A stretch of 64,000 nucleotides of DNA from the IMG/VR virus record IMGVR_UViG_3300032287_001974, positions 1 to 64,000 of that record; one strand, given 5' to 3'. The position numbers were made by a program, and so were the translations under genes. Source of the DNA: a virus. The notes under the pieces were generated by a model. It saw nothing but the letters and a program-made list of their open reading frames with translations, made no database searches and was not told where the DNA came from. Every line of letters starts with the position of its first letter. The first letter of the stretch is position 1. Below are positions 55,694 to 63,731 of the stretch, one piece after another.

Positions 55694-55924
55694 ATGTCTG
55701 TCGTTGTTTACAGCAACCCTAACTGTGTCCAGTGTGAGCAAACTAAAAGATTCTTAACCCTTAAGGGCATTGAGTTTGAGTCTAAGATGATTACCGATAG
55801 CCCGGAGGTCATGCCAATTATTGAGGAGAACGGCTACAAGTCCGCCCCAGTAGTAGTGGCTGGAGACAACAGCTGGTCCGGATTTAGACTTGACAAGTTA
55901 AGCTCGCTTGTCAACGTTAAGTAG
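55694..55924 (+). CDS. NrdH-like glutaredoxin, 76 aa
   Basis: N-terminal VVVYSNPNCVQCEQTKRFL with redox pair C11-V-Q-C14; SAPVVVAGDNSWSGFRLDKL near the C-terminus is the NrdH/glutaredoxin ending. Donates electrons to ribonucleotide reductase for dNTP supply. No nrd genes in this window. AAGGAG before ATG. Confidence 0.9.
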   Translation: MSVVVYSNPNCVQCEQTKRFLTLKGIEFESKMITDSPEVMPIIEENGYKSAPVVVAGDNSWSGFRLDKLSSLVNVK

Positions 55925-56027
55925 TGTATCCTTGACATAGACACGCCAATCGGGTGTCCTATAAAAATACTGTGCTGCGGGCAGTTATATAACTAACTAA
56001 GGCACAGTTGTCGTCTAAGGAGACAAC

Positions 56028-56573
56028 ATGAGTAGAAATCCGTACGAAGAGTACGATAACTTCAAAAAGGGCAAGGGACAATTCCCGCCAAACCCCTACG
56101 AGCCACATGATCCGTGGCCAAAGCATCCGGAATGGAAAATTCCGGAAAAACCAAAAGTAATTACCATTTCCGACCTATTCCCGCGCATTGACCGCTGGGG
56201 TATTGGCTATCTCCCACTGCTAGAGCAGCTCAAGCAAATCGCTAATGAAAAGCCGTCGTACCCTCCGTATGACATCATTGACAATAAAAACGACACCACT
56301 ACGGTATCAGTTGCTGTTGCCGGCTTTACCAAGAAAGAGCTTGAGGTCAGCATCCACGAAGGTGTGCTAAAGATCGAAGGTAAGAAGAAGGCCAAGAAAG
56401 AAACTGGCGAGGTTGTCTACCAAGGCATCGCTGCCCGTGACTTTACGCTGACCTTCGCGCTTGCAGAGTACTTCGAGGCCCAATCAGCTTCGGTAGAGGA
56501 CGGCATGCTAACTATCACGCTCTTTAAGAACGTGCCTGATGAAAAGAAACCAAAGGTAATTGACATCAGCTAG
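56028..56573 (+). CDS. Hsp20 small heat-shock protein, 181 aa
   Basis: Residues about 80-178 form the alpha-crystallin domain: PPYDIIDNKNDTTTVSVAVA, GFTKKELEVSIHEGVLKIEG, ending EYFEAQSASVEDGMLTITLF. N-terminal 80 residues are Pro/Lys/Trp-rich. Phage sHsps are known in large myoviruses; likely protects host proteins or assists virion assembly. Long leader (56028) with AAGGAG; see the terminator after. Confidence 0.9.
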   Translation: MSRNPYEEYDNFKKGKGQFPPNPYEPHDPWPKHPEWKIPEKPKVITISDLFPRIDRWGIGYLPLLEQLKQIANEKPSYPPYDIIDNKNDTTTVSVAVAGFTKKELEVSIHEGVLKIEGKKKAKKETGEVVYQGIAARDFTLTFALAEYFEAQSASVEDGMLTITLFKNVPDEKKPKVIDIS

Positions 56574-56593
56574 GTAATTTGGTAACCTAGAAC

Positions 56594-56634
56594 AAAGCCC
56601 GGGATACACAGATGATGCGTCCCGGGCTTTTGCT
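56594..56634 (+). terminator. Terminator after the Hsp20 gene
   Basis: AAAGCCCGGGA (56594-56604) / TCCCGGGCTTT (56620-56630), perfect 11 bp, then T. The following -10 (TATACT, 56634) overlaps the end of its T-run, so the next gene starts its own transcript. Confidence 0.85.
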
Positions 56635-56639
56635 ATACT
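56634..56639 (+). promoter_or_regulatory. -10 box giving a probable leaderless mRNA
   Basis: TATACT with exactly 6 nt (TGGTAT) to ATG 56646; no Shine-Dalgarno. Same geometry as 8618 and 6298. Confidence 0.55.
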
Positions 56640-56645
56640 TGGTAT

Positions 56646-56810
56646 ATGCCTAACGCACCTAAAACCCCAACCAGGACCATTCGTGTTTCTGATGACCTAT
56701 GGACCGCCGCTCAAGCTCAGGCCGCCGAGCAGGGGATCACGGTAACTAGTGTGCTCATTGAGGCCCTAGAAAAATTTGTTTATCCTGAACTTGACAACCG
56801 GGAGAAATAA
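56646..56810 (+). CDS. Ribbon-helix-helix regulator, 54 aa
   Basis: Frame MPNAPKTPTRTIRVSDDLWT then AAQAQAAEQGITVTSVLIEA and a helical end. TRTIRVSDDLW is the ribbon strand, followed by two helices, as in CopG/Arc/omega repressors. Probably a DNA-binding dimer. No Shine-Dalgarno; -10 box placed for a leaderless mRNA. Confidence 0.75.
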   Translation: MPNAPKTPTRTIRVSDDLWTAAQAQAAEQGITVTSVLIEALEKFVYPELDNREK

Positions 56811-56872
56811 CCTTACGTTTGTATTGCTAAGAGTTAGCAAACCCCAAGGGGTTTTAGACTAATAAGGAATAC

Positions 56873-57307
56873 ATGCCAATCATCACTAACGAGCCAGCAC
56901 CAGATCTGGACCCAATCCGCCGCGAAGTTCAGCAGTACGTTACCCTAAAGGACGAGGCTGAAGCAATCACTGAGCGTGTTAACACCATCAAGAAGCGCCT
57001 AACTGGTTACATCGAAGACCTAGGCGAGCCAAACGAAAAAGGCAGCATTGTTCTTACGGTTGATGATGACCGCACCGGAACCCGCTCAATCGTAAAGCAA
57101 CGTCGAGTCTCAAAGCAGTTTGACGAGGACAAGGCAAACACCATACTCCAGTCAAAAGGTGTTTTTGAAACCTGCACCAAGACCATCACCGTTCTAGATC
57201 AAGACGCAGTAATGGCCGCCTACTACGAGGGCAAGCTTACCGATGACGACATTGACACCATGTTCCCTGAAAAGGTGACCTGGGCTATCGTTTTGGAGAA
57301 GAAGTAA
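56873..57307 (+). CDS. Hypothetical protein, 144 aa
   Basis: N-terminal helix (REVQQYVTLKDEAEAITERV, NTIKKRLTGYIEDLG), then beta segment and WAIVLEKK end. Similar proteins occur in the replication region of actinophages; function unknown. RBS AAGGA. Confidence 0.7.
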   Translation: MPIITNEPAPDLDPIRREVQQYVTLKDEAEAITERVNTIKKRLTGYIEDLGEPNEKGSIVLTVDDDRTGTRSIVKQRRVSKQFDEDKANTILQSKGVFETCTKTITVLDQDAVMAAYYEGKLTDDDIDTMFPEKVTWAIVLEKK

Positions 57308-57519
57308 TGTCCAAAATGGCCGAGCTACATGCTCGTGGCATCTCCAACCTGCGCGACTACGTTCTTGGTCGCCAGGACGAGCGCGAGGAACTGCTACGCA
57401 TTTTGGAACAGGAGCTAACTGCCGCTGACAAAATGTACGACACCGACATGGTGGAGATATGCACTCACCTAATTCAGGCGCTTAACGTTTTCCCTGTTGA
57501 AACAGAGGAGCCGGTATGA
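57307..57519 (+). CDS. Hypothetical helical protein, 70 aa
   Basis: Acidic, helical (RQDEREELLRILEQELTAAD), no domain. ATG overlaps the preceding stop; stop overlaps the next ATG. Confidence 0.65.
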   Translation: MSKMAELHARGISNLRDYVLGRQDEREELLRILEQELTAADKMYDTDMVEICTHLIQALNVFPVETEEPV

Positions 57520-57752
57520 GCAAATCATTTTCAGAAATTTTTGCAAAGTTTAACCCTCTAGAGATACTTAAAGAAGAAATGCGGGTAGACATAAATAACC
57601 CGTCTCCGGCCGTTGAAGAGATACTTGCATTAGGAGCACAGGCAGAACGTGTGCGAATCCACAATGCAGTATCTAAGCTTAATGTCGACTCGTTTGATGA
57701 CATCTGTTACAAAGCAGACGTGCTCGCGCTTCTAGAGGCAGACAAGAAATGA
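57516..57752 (+). CDS. Hypothetical helical protein, 78 aa
   Basis: Helical, contains EILALGAQAERVRIHNAVSK, an arrangement common in small phage proteins that accompany coenzyme or DNA enzymes; function unknown. Overlaps both neighbours. Confidence 0.65.
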   Translation: MSKSFSEIFAKFNPLEILKEEMRVDINNPSPAVEEILALGAQAERVRIHNAVSKLNVDSFDDICYKADVLALLEADKK

Positions 57753-57925
57753 ACGAAGACATAACTAAGCAAGAGATACTTGTTTTTGTGGCTATTTTTC
57801 TTGTTATGATTGGCACCCTAGTTTATGGTTTCTTTTTTGCTGGGGTCGGAAAAGTAGATAGCTGCTGGGATAAGTACTCTACGGAAGAAGAAGCCATACT
57901 TAATTGTGAGGGAGAAAACAAGTGA
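57749..57925 (+). CDS. Single-span membrane protein, 58 aa
   Basis: ATG 57749 overlaps the previous stop (ATGA). N-terminus MNEDITKQEI, one strong membrane segment (LVFVAIFLVMIGTLVYGFFF), then an acidic tail with two cysteines. Function unknown. Confidence 0.65.
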   Translation: MNEDITKQEILVFVAIFLVMIGTLVYGFFFAGVGKVDSCWDKYSTEEEAILNCEGENK

Positions 57926-58089
57926 GCATTATTGCTTATGACGCAGGTCTTAAAGACGGCAAATCTGAAACCATCCAAAAAGTGCTTGACAAAATCAGCG
58001 ATATGATGGTTGACCCGCCCATGCGCGGGGACATAGCGCTGTCAGATCTTCGCCGGTTCATTGACTCCGAGTTTTTAAAAGATAAGTAA
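57922..58089 (+). CDS. Hypothetical protein, 55 aa
   Basis: GTG start in the overlap GTGA; GGGAG upstream. Reads MSIIAYDAGLKDGKSETIQK, helical, ends EFLKDK. Function unknown; it sits in the same coupled chain as 56873-57925. Confidence 0.6.
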   Translation: MSIIAYDAGLKDGKSETIQKVLDKISDMMVDPPMRGDIALSDLRRFIDSEFLKDK

Positions 58090-58099
58090 CAGGTTCACC

Positions 58100-58570
58100 A
58101 TGGCATCAGACTTTTTTGACGAAACATTCGCTGACTTGGATAAGTTCTATCCAAACAGCAAGCGTAAGCGCCGTGAACCTGTCGCACCTAAAGCACCAGT
58201 TGTAACTAGCTGGGAAGACACATACTTTGAAAAAACTTTGCCAAATGGTAGACAACTTCAAATGTATACACTAGGCTCTTTAGCTAAGGCCCTAGGACGT
58301 TCAACCAAAACCATGAGGCAATGGTTGGACAAAGGAATACTTCCATCATCTCCTTACCGACTCCCCTCCAAGCAGGGAGCCAATGGTAAGGAGTATGCTG
58401 GGAGGCGCTTGTACAGCAAGGCTATGGTGGAGGCCGCGGTAGTGATTTTTGCTAACGCTGGACTTATGGACACAGATCGTGTAGACTGGTCTATACACCG
58501 GAATCTTGTTGACAAGATCGCCGAGGCGTGGGAAACTATCCGCGCAAAAGAAATGCAAACAACTAATTAA
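58100..58570 (+). CDS. MerR-like HTH DNA-binding protein, 156 aa
   Basis: Residues about 56-90 (YTLGSLAKALGRSTKTMRQW, LDKGILPSSPYR) form a MerR/excisionase-type helix-turn-helix, followed by RRLYSKAMVEAAVVIFANAG, the usual wing/helix. Probable regulator of phage transcription. No C-terminal effector domain. RBS weak. Confidence 0.72.
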   Translation: MASDFFDETFADLDKFYPNSKRKRREPVAPKAPVVTSWEDTYFEKTLPNGRQLQMYTLGSLAKALGRSTKTMRQWLDKGILPSSPYRLPSKQGANGKEYAGRRLYSKAMVEAAVVIFANAGLMDTDRVDWSIHRNLVDKIAEAWETIRAKEMQTTN

Positions 58571-58578
58571 GGAAAAAC

Positions 58579-59238
58579 ATGCCAGTACAGCAAAATGCCC
58601 CAGATGCCGCCAGCTACGTTGCCGACGACATTGACAACCGTCCAGAGCAGAACACTGCTACATCGACCTCAGTCCTTTCGGGCTGGGATGCCGCGGACAG
58701 CATTACCACTACGAGCGATTACCCAACTGAGGTAAAGTTCGAAGAGAACAAGCACCAGGTTTTTAAATTCCTGGACGAGAGTGGCCCATTCGCCATCTAC
58801 AAGCAGCACTTCCTAAAGCAGAAGACAAGCGGTAAGCGCTCGTACGTCTGCATCGGTGCTGATTGCCCACTATGCGTTAAGCTCCAGGACCGCCCGGAGA
58901 ACAAGCGCGCATTCACCGTTGTTACCCTCAACTCACCAGAGGGAATGCAGCGTCAGATGCTCATCTCAGGTGCACGCCTTTACCAGGCTTTGCACGCAGC
59001 TCACTACTCACCACAGGGCCCGCTTACCAAGGGCTACTGGGCGATTGTGCGCCTCGGTAAGGGTCCACAGACCACTTACACGGTAACTCCTATCAAGGAG
59101 CGCGACCTCGACGAAGACTGGAGCATCAGCCAGGAAAAGGCTGCCTCAGTAGTCTCTTCTTCAGAGGTTTACACTCGCGGACTCATCAAGGAACACTCGC
59201 TAGAGGAACTTGACGAGATCGCGGACTCGCTTATCTAG
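58579..59238 (+). CDS. ssDNA-binding-like protein, 219 aa
   Basis: Resembles actinophage single-stranded DNA-binding proteins: KHQVFKFLDESGPFAIYKQH, SYVCIGADCPLCVKLQDRPE (with CIGADCPLC, a possible zinc site), AFTVVTLNSPEG, WAIVRLGKGPQTTYTVTPIK, and an acidic C-terminus. Located just before DNA polymerase. Moderate confidence in function. Confidence 0.72.
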   Translation: MPVQQNAPDAASYVADDIDNRPEQNTATSTSVLSGWDAADSITTTSDYPTEVKFEENKHQVFKFLDESGPFAIYKQHFLKQKTSGKRSYVCIGADCPLCVKLQDRPENKRAFTVVTLNSPEGMQRQMLISGARLYQALHAAHYSPQGPLTKGYWAIVRLGKGPQTTYTVTPIKERDLDEDWSISQEKAASVVSSSEVYTRGLIKEHSLEELDEIADSLI

Positions 59239-59252
59239 ATAACCCAGCGATT

Positions 59253-59280
59253 GGCGGGGGACTAACCTCCCCCGCCTTTT
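59253..59280 (+). terminator. Terminator before the DNA polymerase gene
   Basis: GGCGGGGGA (59253-59261) / TCCCCCGCC (59268-59276), 6-nt loop, TTTT. The polymerase start (59303) is only 22 nt further, so attenuation is possible. Confidence 0.8.
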
Positions 59281-59302
59281 GCGTCAATGCCAGGATGCCA
59301 AA

Positions 59303-61285
59303 ATGAATATCATCACCACTGCTGAACAACTATCCGAGATGGTAGACCACTACCTAACTCAAGACGCGTTTGCGTTTGACGTAGAGACCGTAGGACCACG
59401 CCGAGGCATGACCCCGGTGAACGAGGTCTTATGGATCACACTAGCCACACATGGCCGATGCGATGTTATCCCTATGGGTCACCCTAATGGTGATTTTGTA
59501 GAAGAGGTATTTCCGCTCACCGGCCAGGGTGAAATAAGAAAGCAAAAAGGGCTGCCACTGCGCCCTAGCGACTACAGCCGAGACAGCAAGAAAGCCACTA
59601 AGGTTTTTGGTCCTGCCCCCCAACAGCTTTACCCAGCTGAAGTCTTTAAGGCCCTAGAGCCTCTCATGTTCAACGAACAGATTTTAACTATTGGTCACAA
59701 CCTTGTGTTTGATGTCACGTCTATCTCTAAGTACTACGCCGGTCGCATACCTACCGCACCCTACTTCGACACCATGGTTGCCTCATTTGTAGTAGACAAC
59801 AGAAACAAGAACAAGTGCGGACTTGCAGACTGTCTTAAGCGCGAGTTTGGTTACGAAATGGAAAAGGGCGTTGGTAAGGAAGTTGAGGTCTACGACTTTG
59901 ACACTGTAGCCAAGTACGCTTACCTAGACTCTAAATACACGTTCTTGCTATGGAAGTCCTTAGTGCCAAAGCTACAGGTTGCTGATCTTGACCGAGTTAT
60001 GTCACTTGAGATGGATGTGCTAGGTGTGCTTTGCGACATGAAGCTTACCGGCGCAACGATTGACATCGAGTCTCTCAAGCAACTCAAGGAAGACCTAGAG
60101 GCAAAGGTAGAAGAAGCCAAGGGCAACATCTACAGGGCTGCTGGGCGTGAGTTTAACATTAACTCTAACCAAGAAAAGCAAGCCCTACTGTATGGGGCTA
60201 AAGAAGACGGCGGTCGCGGACTAAAGGCTAAGGTCCTTACCCCAAAGGGTAACCAGAAAGACCGAGACAACGTAGACCTATCATCCTCCGACTACTCTGT
60301 GTCAGCTGAGGCACTGGAGCCCTATCGTGACAAAGACCCGTTGGTAACCGCACTTCTGGAATACGCAGATTACAACAAACTTTTGTCTACCTACGTTATC
60401 CCATACCTAGGCGGCGACATCGAGAGAACTACAGCGGGAAAGACCCGAACTGAGACCAAAGAGACCATGCTGATTAATGGGCGACTCCACGGTGACTTTA
60501 TTCAGATCGGTGCTGAGACCGGACGCTTCTCTAGCCGAAACCCTAACCTACAGAACGTCCCTGCTCCGCACACGCCTCACGGTAAAGCGATTCGTAACTT
60601 GTTCGTAGCCCCTCCAGGTCACAAGCTAGTGGTCGCCGACTACTCGCAGATTGAGCCTCGCGTTATCGCCTCGTTCTCAGAAGACCCAATTATGATGGAC
60701 AACTATCTAAACGGTAAAGACATCTACACCACCGTGGGTGAGACTATGGGCGTAGATCGCAAGGCTGGCAAGGTGCTTGTCCTGGCAATGGCTTATGGGG
60801 TTGGCCCAGACAAAATTGCCGCAAGCATCGGGTGTACTAAGACTGAGGCTAAGGACCTACTGGACCGATTTGCGCATGAGTTTAGCTCAATATCTAAATA
60901 CCGAGCAAAGGTACTAGGCGCAACTCGTCAAGGTAAGCCTGTCCCACACATCAAGACCATCACAGGACGCCGCCGTTATTTACCAGAGATCCTGTCTAGG
61001 GATAACGGGTTCAGGGCCGGTGCAGAGCGCCAAGCGTTCAACACCAAGATTCAGGGCAGTGCTGCAGACATCATCAAGATAGCCATGGTCCGTGCGCACA
61101 AAATGATTCCAAAAGGTACTAAGATTATTCTTACGGTCCACGATGAGTTGGTACTCACCACTCCAGCAGAGACCGCTGATCAAGCAGCAGAAGCGCTGCG
61201 CGAAGCGATGGAGGACATCCAAGTGCTAAAAGTACCGTTGATTGCAGACGTAAAGGTAGTAGATAGATGGGGCGAGGCAAAGTAA
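59303..61285 (+). CDS. polA: Family A DNA polymerase, 660 aa
   Basis: ATG 59303 (AGGA upstream) is preferred over the TTG at 59279 that lies in the terminator. 3-5 exonuclease: FAFDVETVGP (D26, E28), later HNLVFDVTS and YAYLDSKYTF. Polymerase: motif A VVADYSQIEPRVIASFS (D446), motif B AGKVLVLAMAYGVGPDKIA, motif C LTVHDELVL (H613, D614, E615). No 5-nuclease domain. Main replicative polymerase. Confidence 0.96.
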   Translation: MNIITTAEQLSEMVDHYLTQDAFAFDVETVGPRRGMTPVNEVLWITLATHGRCDVIPMGHPNGDFVEEVFPLTGQGEIRKQKGLPLRPSDYSRDSKKATKVFGPAPQQLYPAEVFKALEPLMFNEQILTIGHNLVFDVTSISKYYAGRIPTAPYFDTMVASFVVDNRNKNKCGLADCLKREFGYEMEKGVGKEVEVYDFDTVAKYAYLDSKYTFLLWKSLVPKLQVADLDRVMSLEMDVLGVLCDMKLTGATIDIESLKQLKEDLEAKVEEAKGNIYRAAGREFNINSNQEKQALLYGAKEDGGRGLKAKVLTPKGNQKDRDNVDLSSSDYSVSAEALEPYRDKDPLVTALLEYADYNKLLSTYVIPYLGGDIERTTAGKTRTETKETMLINGRLHGDFIQIGAETGRFSSRNPNLQNVPAPHTPHGKAIRNLFVAPPGHKLVVADYSQIEPRVIASFSEDPIMMDNYLNGKDIYTTVGETMGVDRKAGKVLVLAMAYGVGPDKIAASIGCTKTEAKDLLDRFAHEFSSISKYRAKVLGATRQGKPVPHIKTITGRRRYLPEILSRDNGFRAGAERQAFNTKIQGSAADIIKIAMVRAHKMIPKGTKIILTVHDELVLTTPAETADQAAEALREAMEDIQVLKVPLIADVKVVDRWGEAK

Positions 61286-61761
61286 TGTGGCCGTTCTCTA
61301 AAGGGCCTTCAGACGAAGGCGACGATTCAGAGCAAGGGGTCGAATACGTCATGGATAAAATTCCACTGACTACACTTTTTCGTTGGTACATGTACGACAT
61401 GAATGTAGATGAGCCAAACAAGCACACTAAAGTTTTTGATCTTACTCCAGTAAGCCCAGAGGGTGACGAAAAAGAAAGACAAGAGTCTGAGGCTCGCTCT
61501 GACCAGATAGAGCCTCTATTGTCGTTTCTAAACTTGTACGCTAATATGAACGCCCGATACATATTTGAAATGCAAAAAGCTGACCTATTAGATGCTCCCG
61601 ACATGACTGAAGCAAAGCTTAAAAACGAGTCTGCAACGATTCAAGCATTTTATAGGCAAATCACTTTTGCTGGATTAGTGACTACTTTTTCAAGCGCATT
61701 AGAACTCGGGCTGGTTACAATTAACGGCTCGTACACAGAGATAGATGAAGGAATCCTATGA
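61285..61761 (+). CDS. Hypothetical protein, 158 aa
   Basis: ATG 61285 overlaps the polymerase stop. Mostly helical (EPLLSFLNLYANMNARYIFE), no domain recognised. Position between polymerase and recA suggests a replication/repair accessory. Overlaps the next ATG. Confidence 0.65.
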   Translation: MWPFSKGPSDEGDDSEQGVEYVMDKIPLTTLFRWYMYDMNVDEPNKHTKVFDLTPVSPEGDEKERQESEARSDQIEPLLSFLNLYANMNARYIFEMQKADLLDAPDMTEAKLKNESATIQAFYRQITFAGLVTTFSSALELGLVTINGSYTEIDEGIL

Positions 61762-62141
61762 GTAACTCATGGTGGGCTGACAAGCTCGGAAATCAACAAG
61801 CACCTGCACAGAGACCGGCAGCACAGCCCTACGCAGCTCCCCCAAGCTATCCGTCGCAGACACCGCCGCCAATCGCTCAGGCGACTGCTGAGGGCCACAG
61901 GCTTCCAGCTAGCGCTGTGTCGTACGACCGCTGCCCAAACTGTTCTAGCGGTAACTACGGCAAGATGCCTGGCATGCCTGAAGCTAAGGCACGCTGCTAC
62001 GACTGCGGATATCCAATTACTCAGTCAGGGTCTGGCATGCCCGGAATGCACATCCCATCTAACGGTAATACCGAAGCTGCAAAACAAATCAGCACCAGCA
62101 ATAACTTCAACCCCGGAACTATCATTGATCGGATTGGCTAA
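61758..62141 (+). CDS. Pro-rich zinc-ribbon protein, 127 aa
   Basis: N-terminal Ala/Pro/Gln-rich (PAQRPAAQPYAAPPSYPSQT), then zinc ribbon YDRCPNCSSGNYGKM ... ARCYDCGYP, then Gly/Asn/Ser tail. Unknown function; may be a protein-interaction adaptor. Confidence 0.7.
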   Translation: MSNSWWADKLGNQQAPAQRPAAQPYAAPPSYPSQTPPPIAQATAEGHRLPASAVSYDRCPNCSSGNYGKMPGMPEAKARCYDCGYPITQSGSGMPGMHIPSNGNTEAAKQISTSNNFNPGTIIDRIG

Positions 62142-63160
62142 TGTCTAAAGCAGTAGAAGCCCTAGCGGCAAAGTTAAATAAAAAACTGGGCGACAACACT
62201 ATTGTCAGAGCTTCTGAGATTGTACCTATGACTCGGTTTACATCCGGCTCACTATCACTCGATATGATTTTGGGCGGAGGCTGGCCAACGAACCAGTGGC
62301 ATGAAATTATTGGCGAGGCAAGCAACGGTAAGACTGCGCTAGCCCTAAAGACTATTGCAGCCAATCAAAAACTTAACCCTGACTTTACTACTATTTGGGT
62401 CGCCGCAGAAGAATGGGTGCCCGAGTACGCAGAGATGTGTGGCGTAGACGCCAGTCGTGTCCACGTGTTTACTAGCAATGTCATGGAGATTGCCTTGAGT
62501 GCGGTCCTAGAGTTTGTAGAAACCAAAGAGGTAGACTGCGTAGTTATTGACTCCCTACCCGCTCTAGTACCTGCTGCGGAAGACGAGAAAGAAATGGACG
62601 AGTTCACTGTCGGTCGTGGCGCTATGCTCATGGGCAAGTTCTTCCGTAAGATGGAGAAGGCTGGTAAGCGTAGCATGCTAGGCGAAGACCGACCATTTAT
62701 CGGTCTAATCATCAATCAGTTCCGTATGAAGATCGGCGTAATGTACGGCGACCCACGCACCACCCCTGGCGGAGAAGCTAAGAACTACTTTTTCTTCACA
62801 CGCATTGACGTAAAGCGCGATGAGTGGATTGAGGTCGGTACTGGCCAGGACAAGAAAAAAGTCGGCCAAACTATTAAGTTCCAAACCCGTAAGAACAAGT
62901 CATCCCCTCCGGGGCAGTCAGCGTTCGTAGACTTCTACTTTGACGACGGTTCGGGCATTGACAAAGGCGAGTACGACTTTGCTAAAGAGATTGTATCCCT
63001 AGCCATCATTAACAAGCTAGTTACTCGTGCAGGTGCTTACTATCGGTACGCTGATCGACAGTGGCAGGGCGCAGACGCGCTGCTTAATTCCATTCGCGAA
63101 GAGGTAGATTTGCAGGAGCAGTTAACTACCGACGTTATGGGTACACTTAAGCTGGCATAA
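62141..63160 (+). CDS. recA: RecA-like recombinase, 339 aa
   Basis: Walker A GEASNGKTA (58-66), TIWVAAEEWVPEYAEMCGVD, Walker B DCVVIDSLPALVPAAE, FIGLIINQFRMKIG and loop-2-like TTPGGEAKNYFFFTRIDVKR. Somewhat diverged phage RecA/UvsX type; strand exchange and recombination-dependent replication. ATG overlaps preceding stop. Confidence 0.93.
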   Translation: MSKAVEALAAKLNKKLGDNTIVRASEIVPMTRFTSGSLSLDMILGGGWPTNQWHEIIGEASNGKTALALKTIAANQKLNPDFTTIWVAAEEWVPEYAEMCGVDASRVHVFTSNVMEIALSAVLEFVETKEVDCVVIDSLPALVPAAEDEKEMDEFTVGRGAMLMGKFFRKMEKAGKRSMLGEDRPFIGLIINQFRMKIGVMYGDPRTTPGGEAKNYFFFTRIDVKRDEWIEVGTGQDKKKVGQTIKFQTRKNKSSPPGQSAFVDFYFDDGSGIDKGEYDFAKEIVSLAIINKLVTRAGAYYRYADRQWQGADALLNSIREEVDLQEQLTTDVMGTLKLA

Positions 63161-63372
63161 TGCAACGGGCAAAGAGGAACGTACAAGCTGTATGCAACAC
63201 TTGCGATAGGCCTTTTTATTCTAAAGGGATGTGTAAAAGATGCTACATGGCATTGTACAGAAGCCAATTAAGCAAACCAAAGCCAGACCGAATCACAAAC
63301 CGCAATTATGTACCAGAAACTGATGCAGAAGACCTCTGGCTATTTGTAAAGAAAGAGTTAAATATTGGCTAA
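63160..63372 (+). CDS. Small zinc-finger protein, 70 aa
   Basis: CNTCDRPFYSKGMCKRCYM (two CxxC pairs 11 residues apart) is a treble-clef-like finger, as in actinophage proteins of the HNH/rubredoxin-like class. Basic middle, acidic end. Function unknown. Overlaps the next TTG. Confidence 0.7.
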   Translation: MQRAKRNVQAVCNTCDRPFYSKGMCKRCYMALYRSQLSKPKPDRITNRNYVPETDAEDLWLFVKKELNIG

Positions 63373-63709
63373 GTCAGAGGGGCAAAAACAATCCCTTAAG
63401 CACGAGAAAAGACTAGCTAAGGCAGTCGGAGGTCAGCGTAATGTTGCCTCCGGCGCGTTTTGGTTTCGCAAAGGCGACGTCCGCTCTCAGGACCTGTTGA
63501 TTGAGCATAAGTGGACGGGTAAGAAGTCGTTTACCCTTAAGTCTGACGTCTTAGAGAAGATCACTACCGAGGCCCTTCTTGACAGCCGTACGCCAGTCCT
63601 GGGGATTAGCCTAAACAACGTAAACTACGTGGTCATGGACGAAAATGACTTCTTGACTATTCGCGAATATTTGATAGACTGTTTAGAGGAGCACACCGGA
63701 GAGAAGTAG
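63365..63709 (+). CDS. PD-(D/E)xK nuclease, Holliday junction resolvase-like, 114 aa
   Basis: TTG start. E14, then RKGDVRSQDLLIEHKWTGKK gives D43 and E47-x-K49, the PDDEXK core, with SGAFWFRKGDVR as in phage resolvases. Likely resolves recombination intermediates next to recA. Confidence 0.78.
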   Translation: MAKSEGQKQSLKHEKRLAKAVGGQRNVASGAFWFRKGDVRSQDLLIEHKWTGKKSFTLKSDVLEKITTEALLDSRTPVLGISLNNVNYVVMDENDFLTIREYLIDCLEEHTGEK

Positions 63710-63731
63710 GCCCGACTATTTTTGGAGCCAC

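Noticed and set aside
59279-59302. TTG start for DNA polymerase at 59279
   Set aside because: It falls in the T-run of a terminator and lacks a ribosome site; ATG 59303 has AGGA upstream and begins the natural exonuclease domain.
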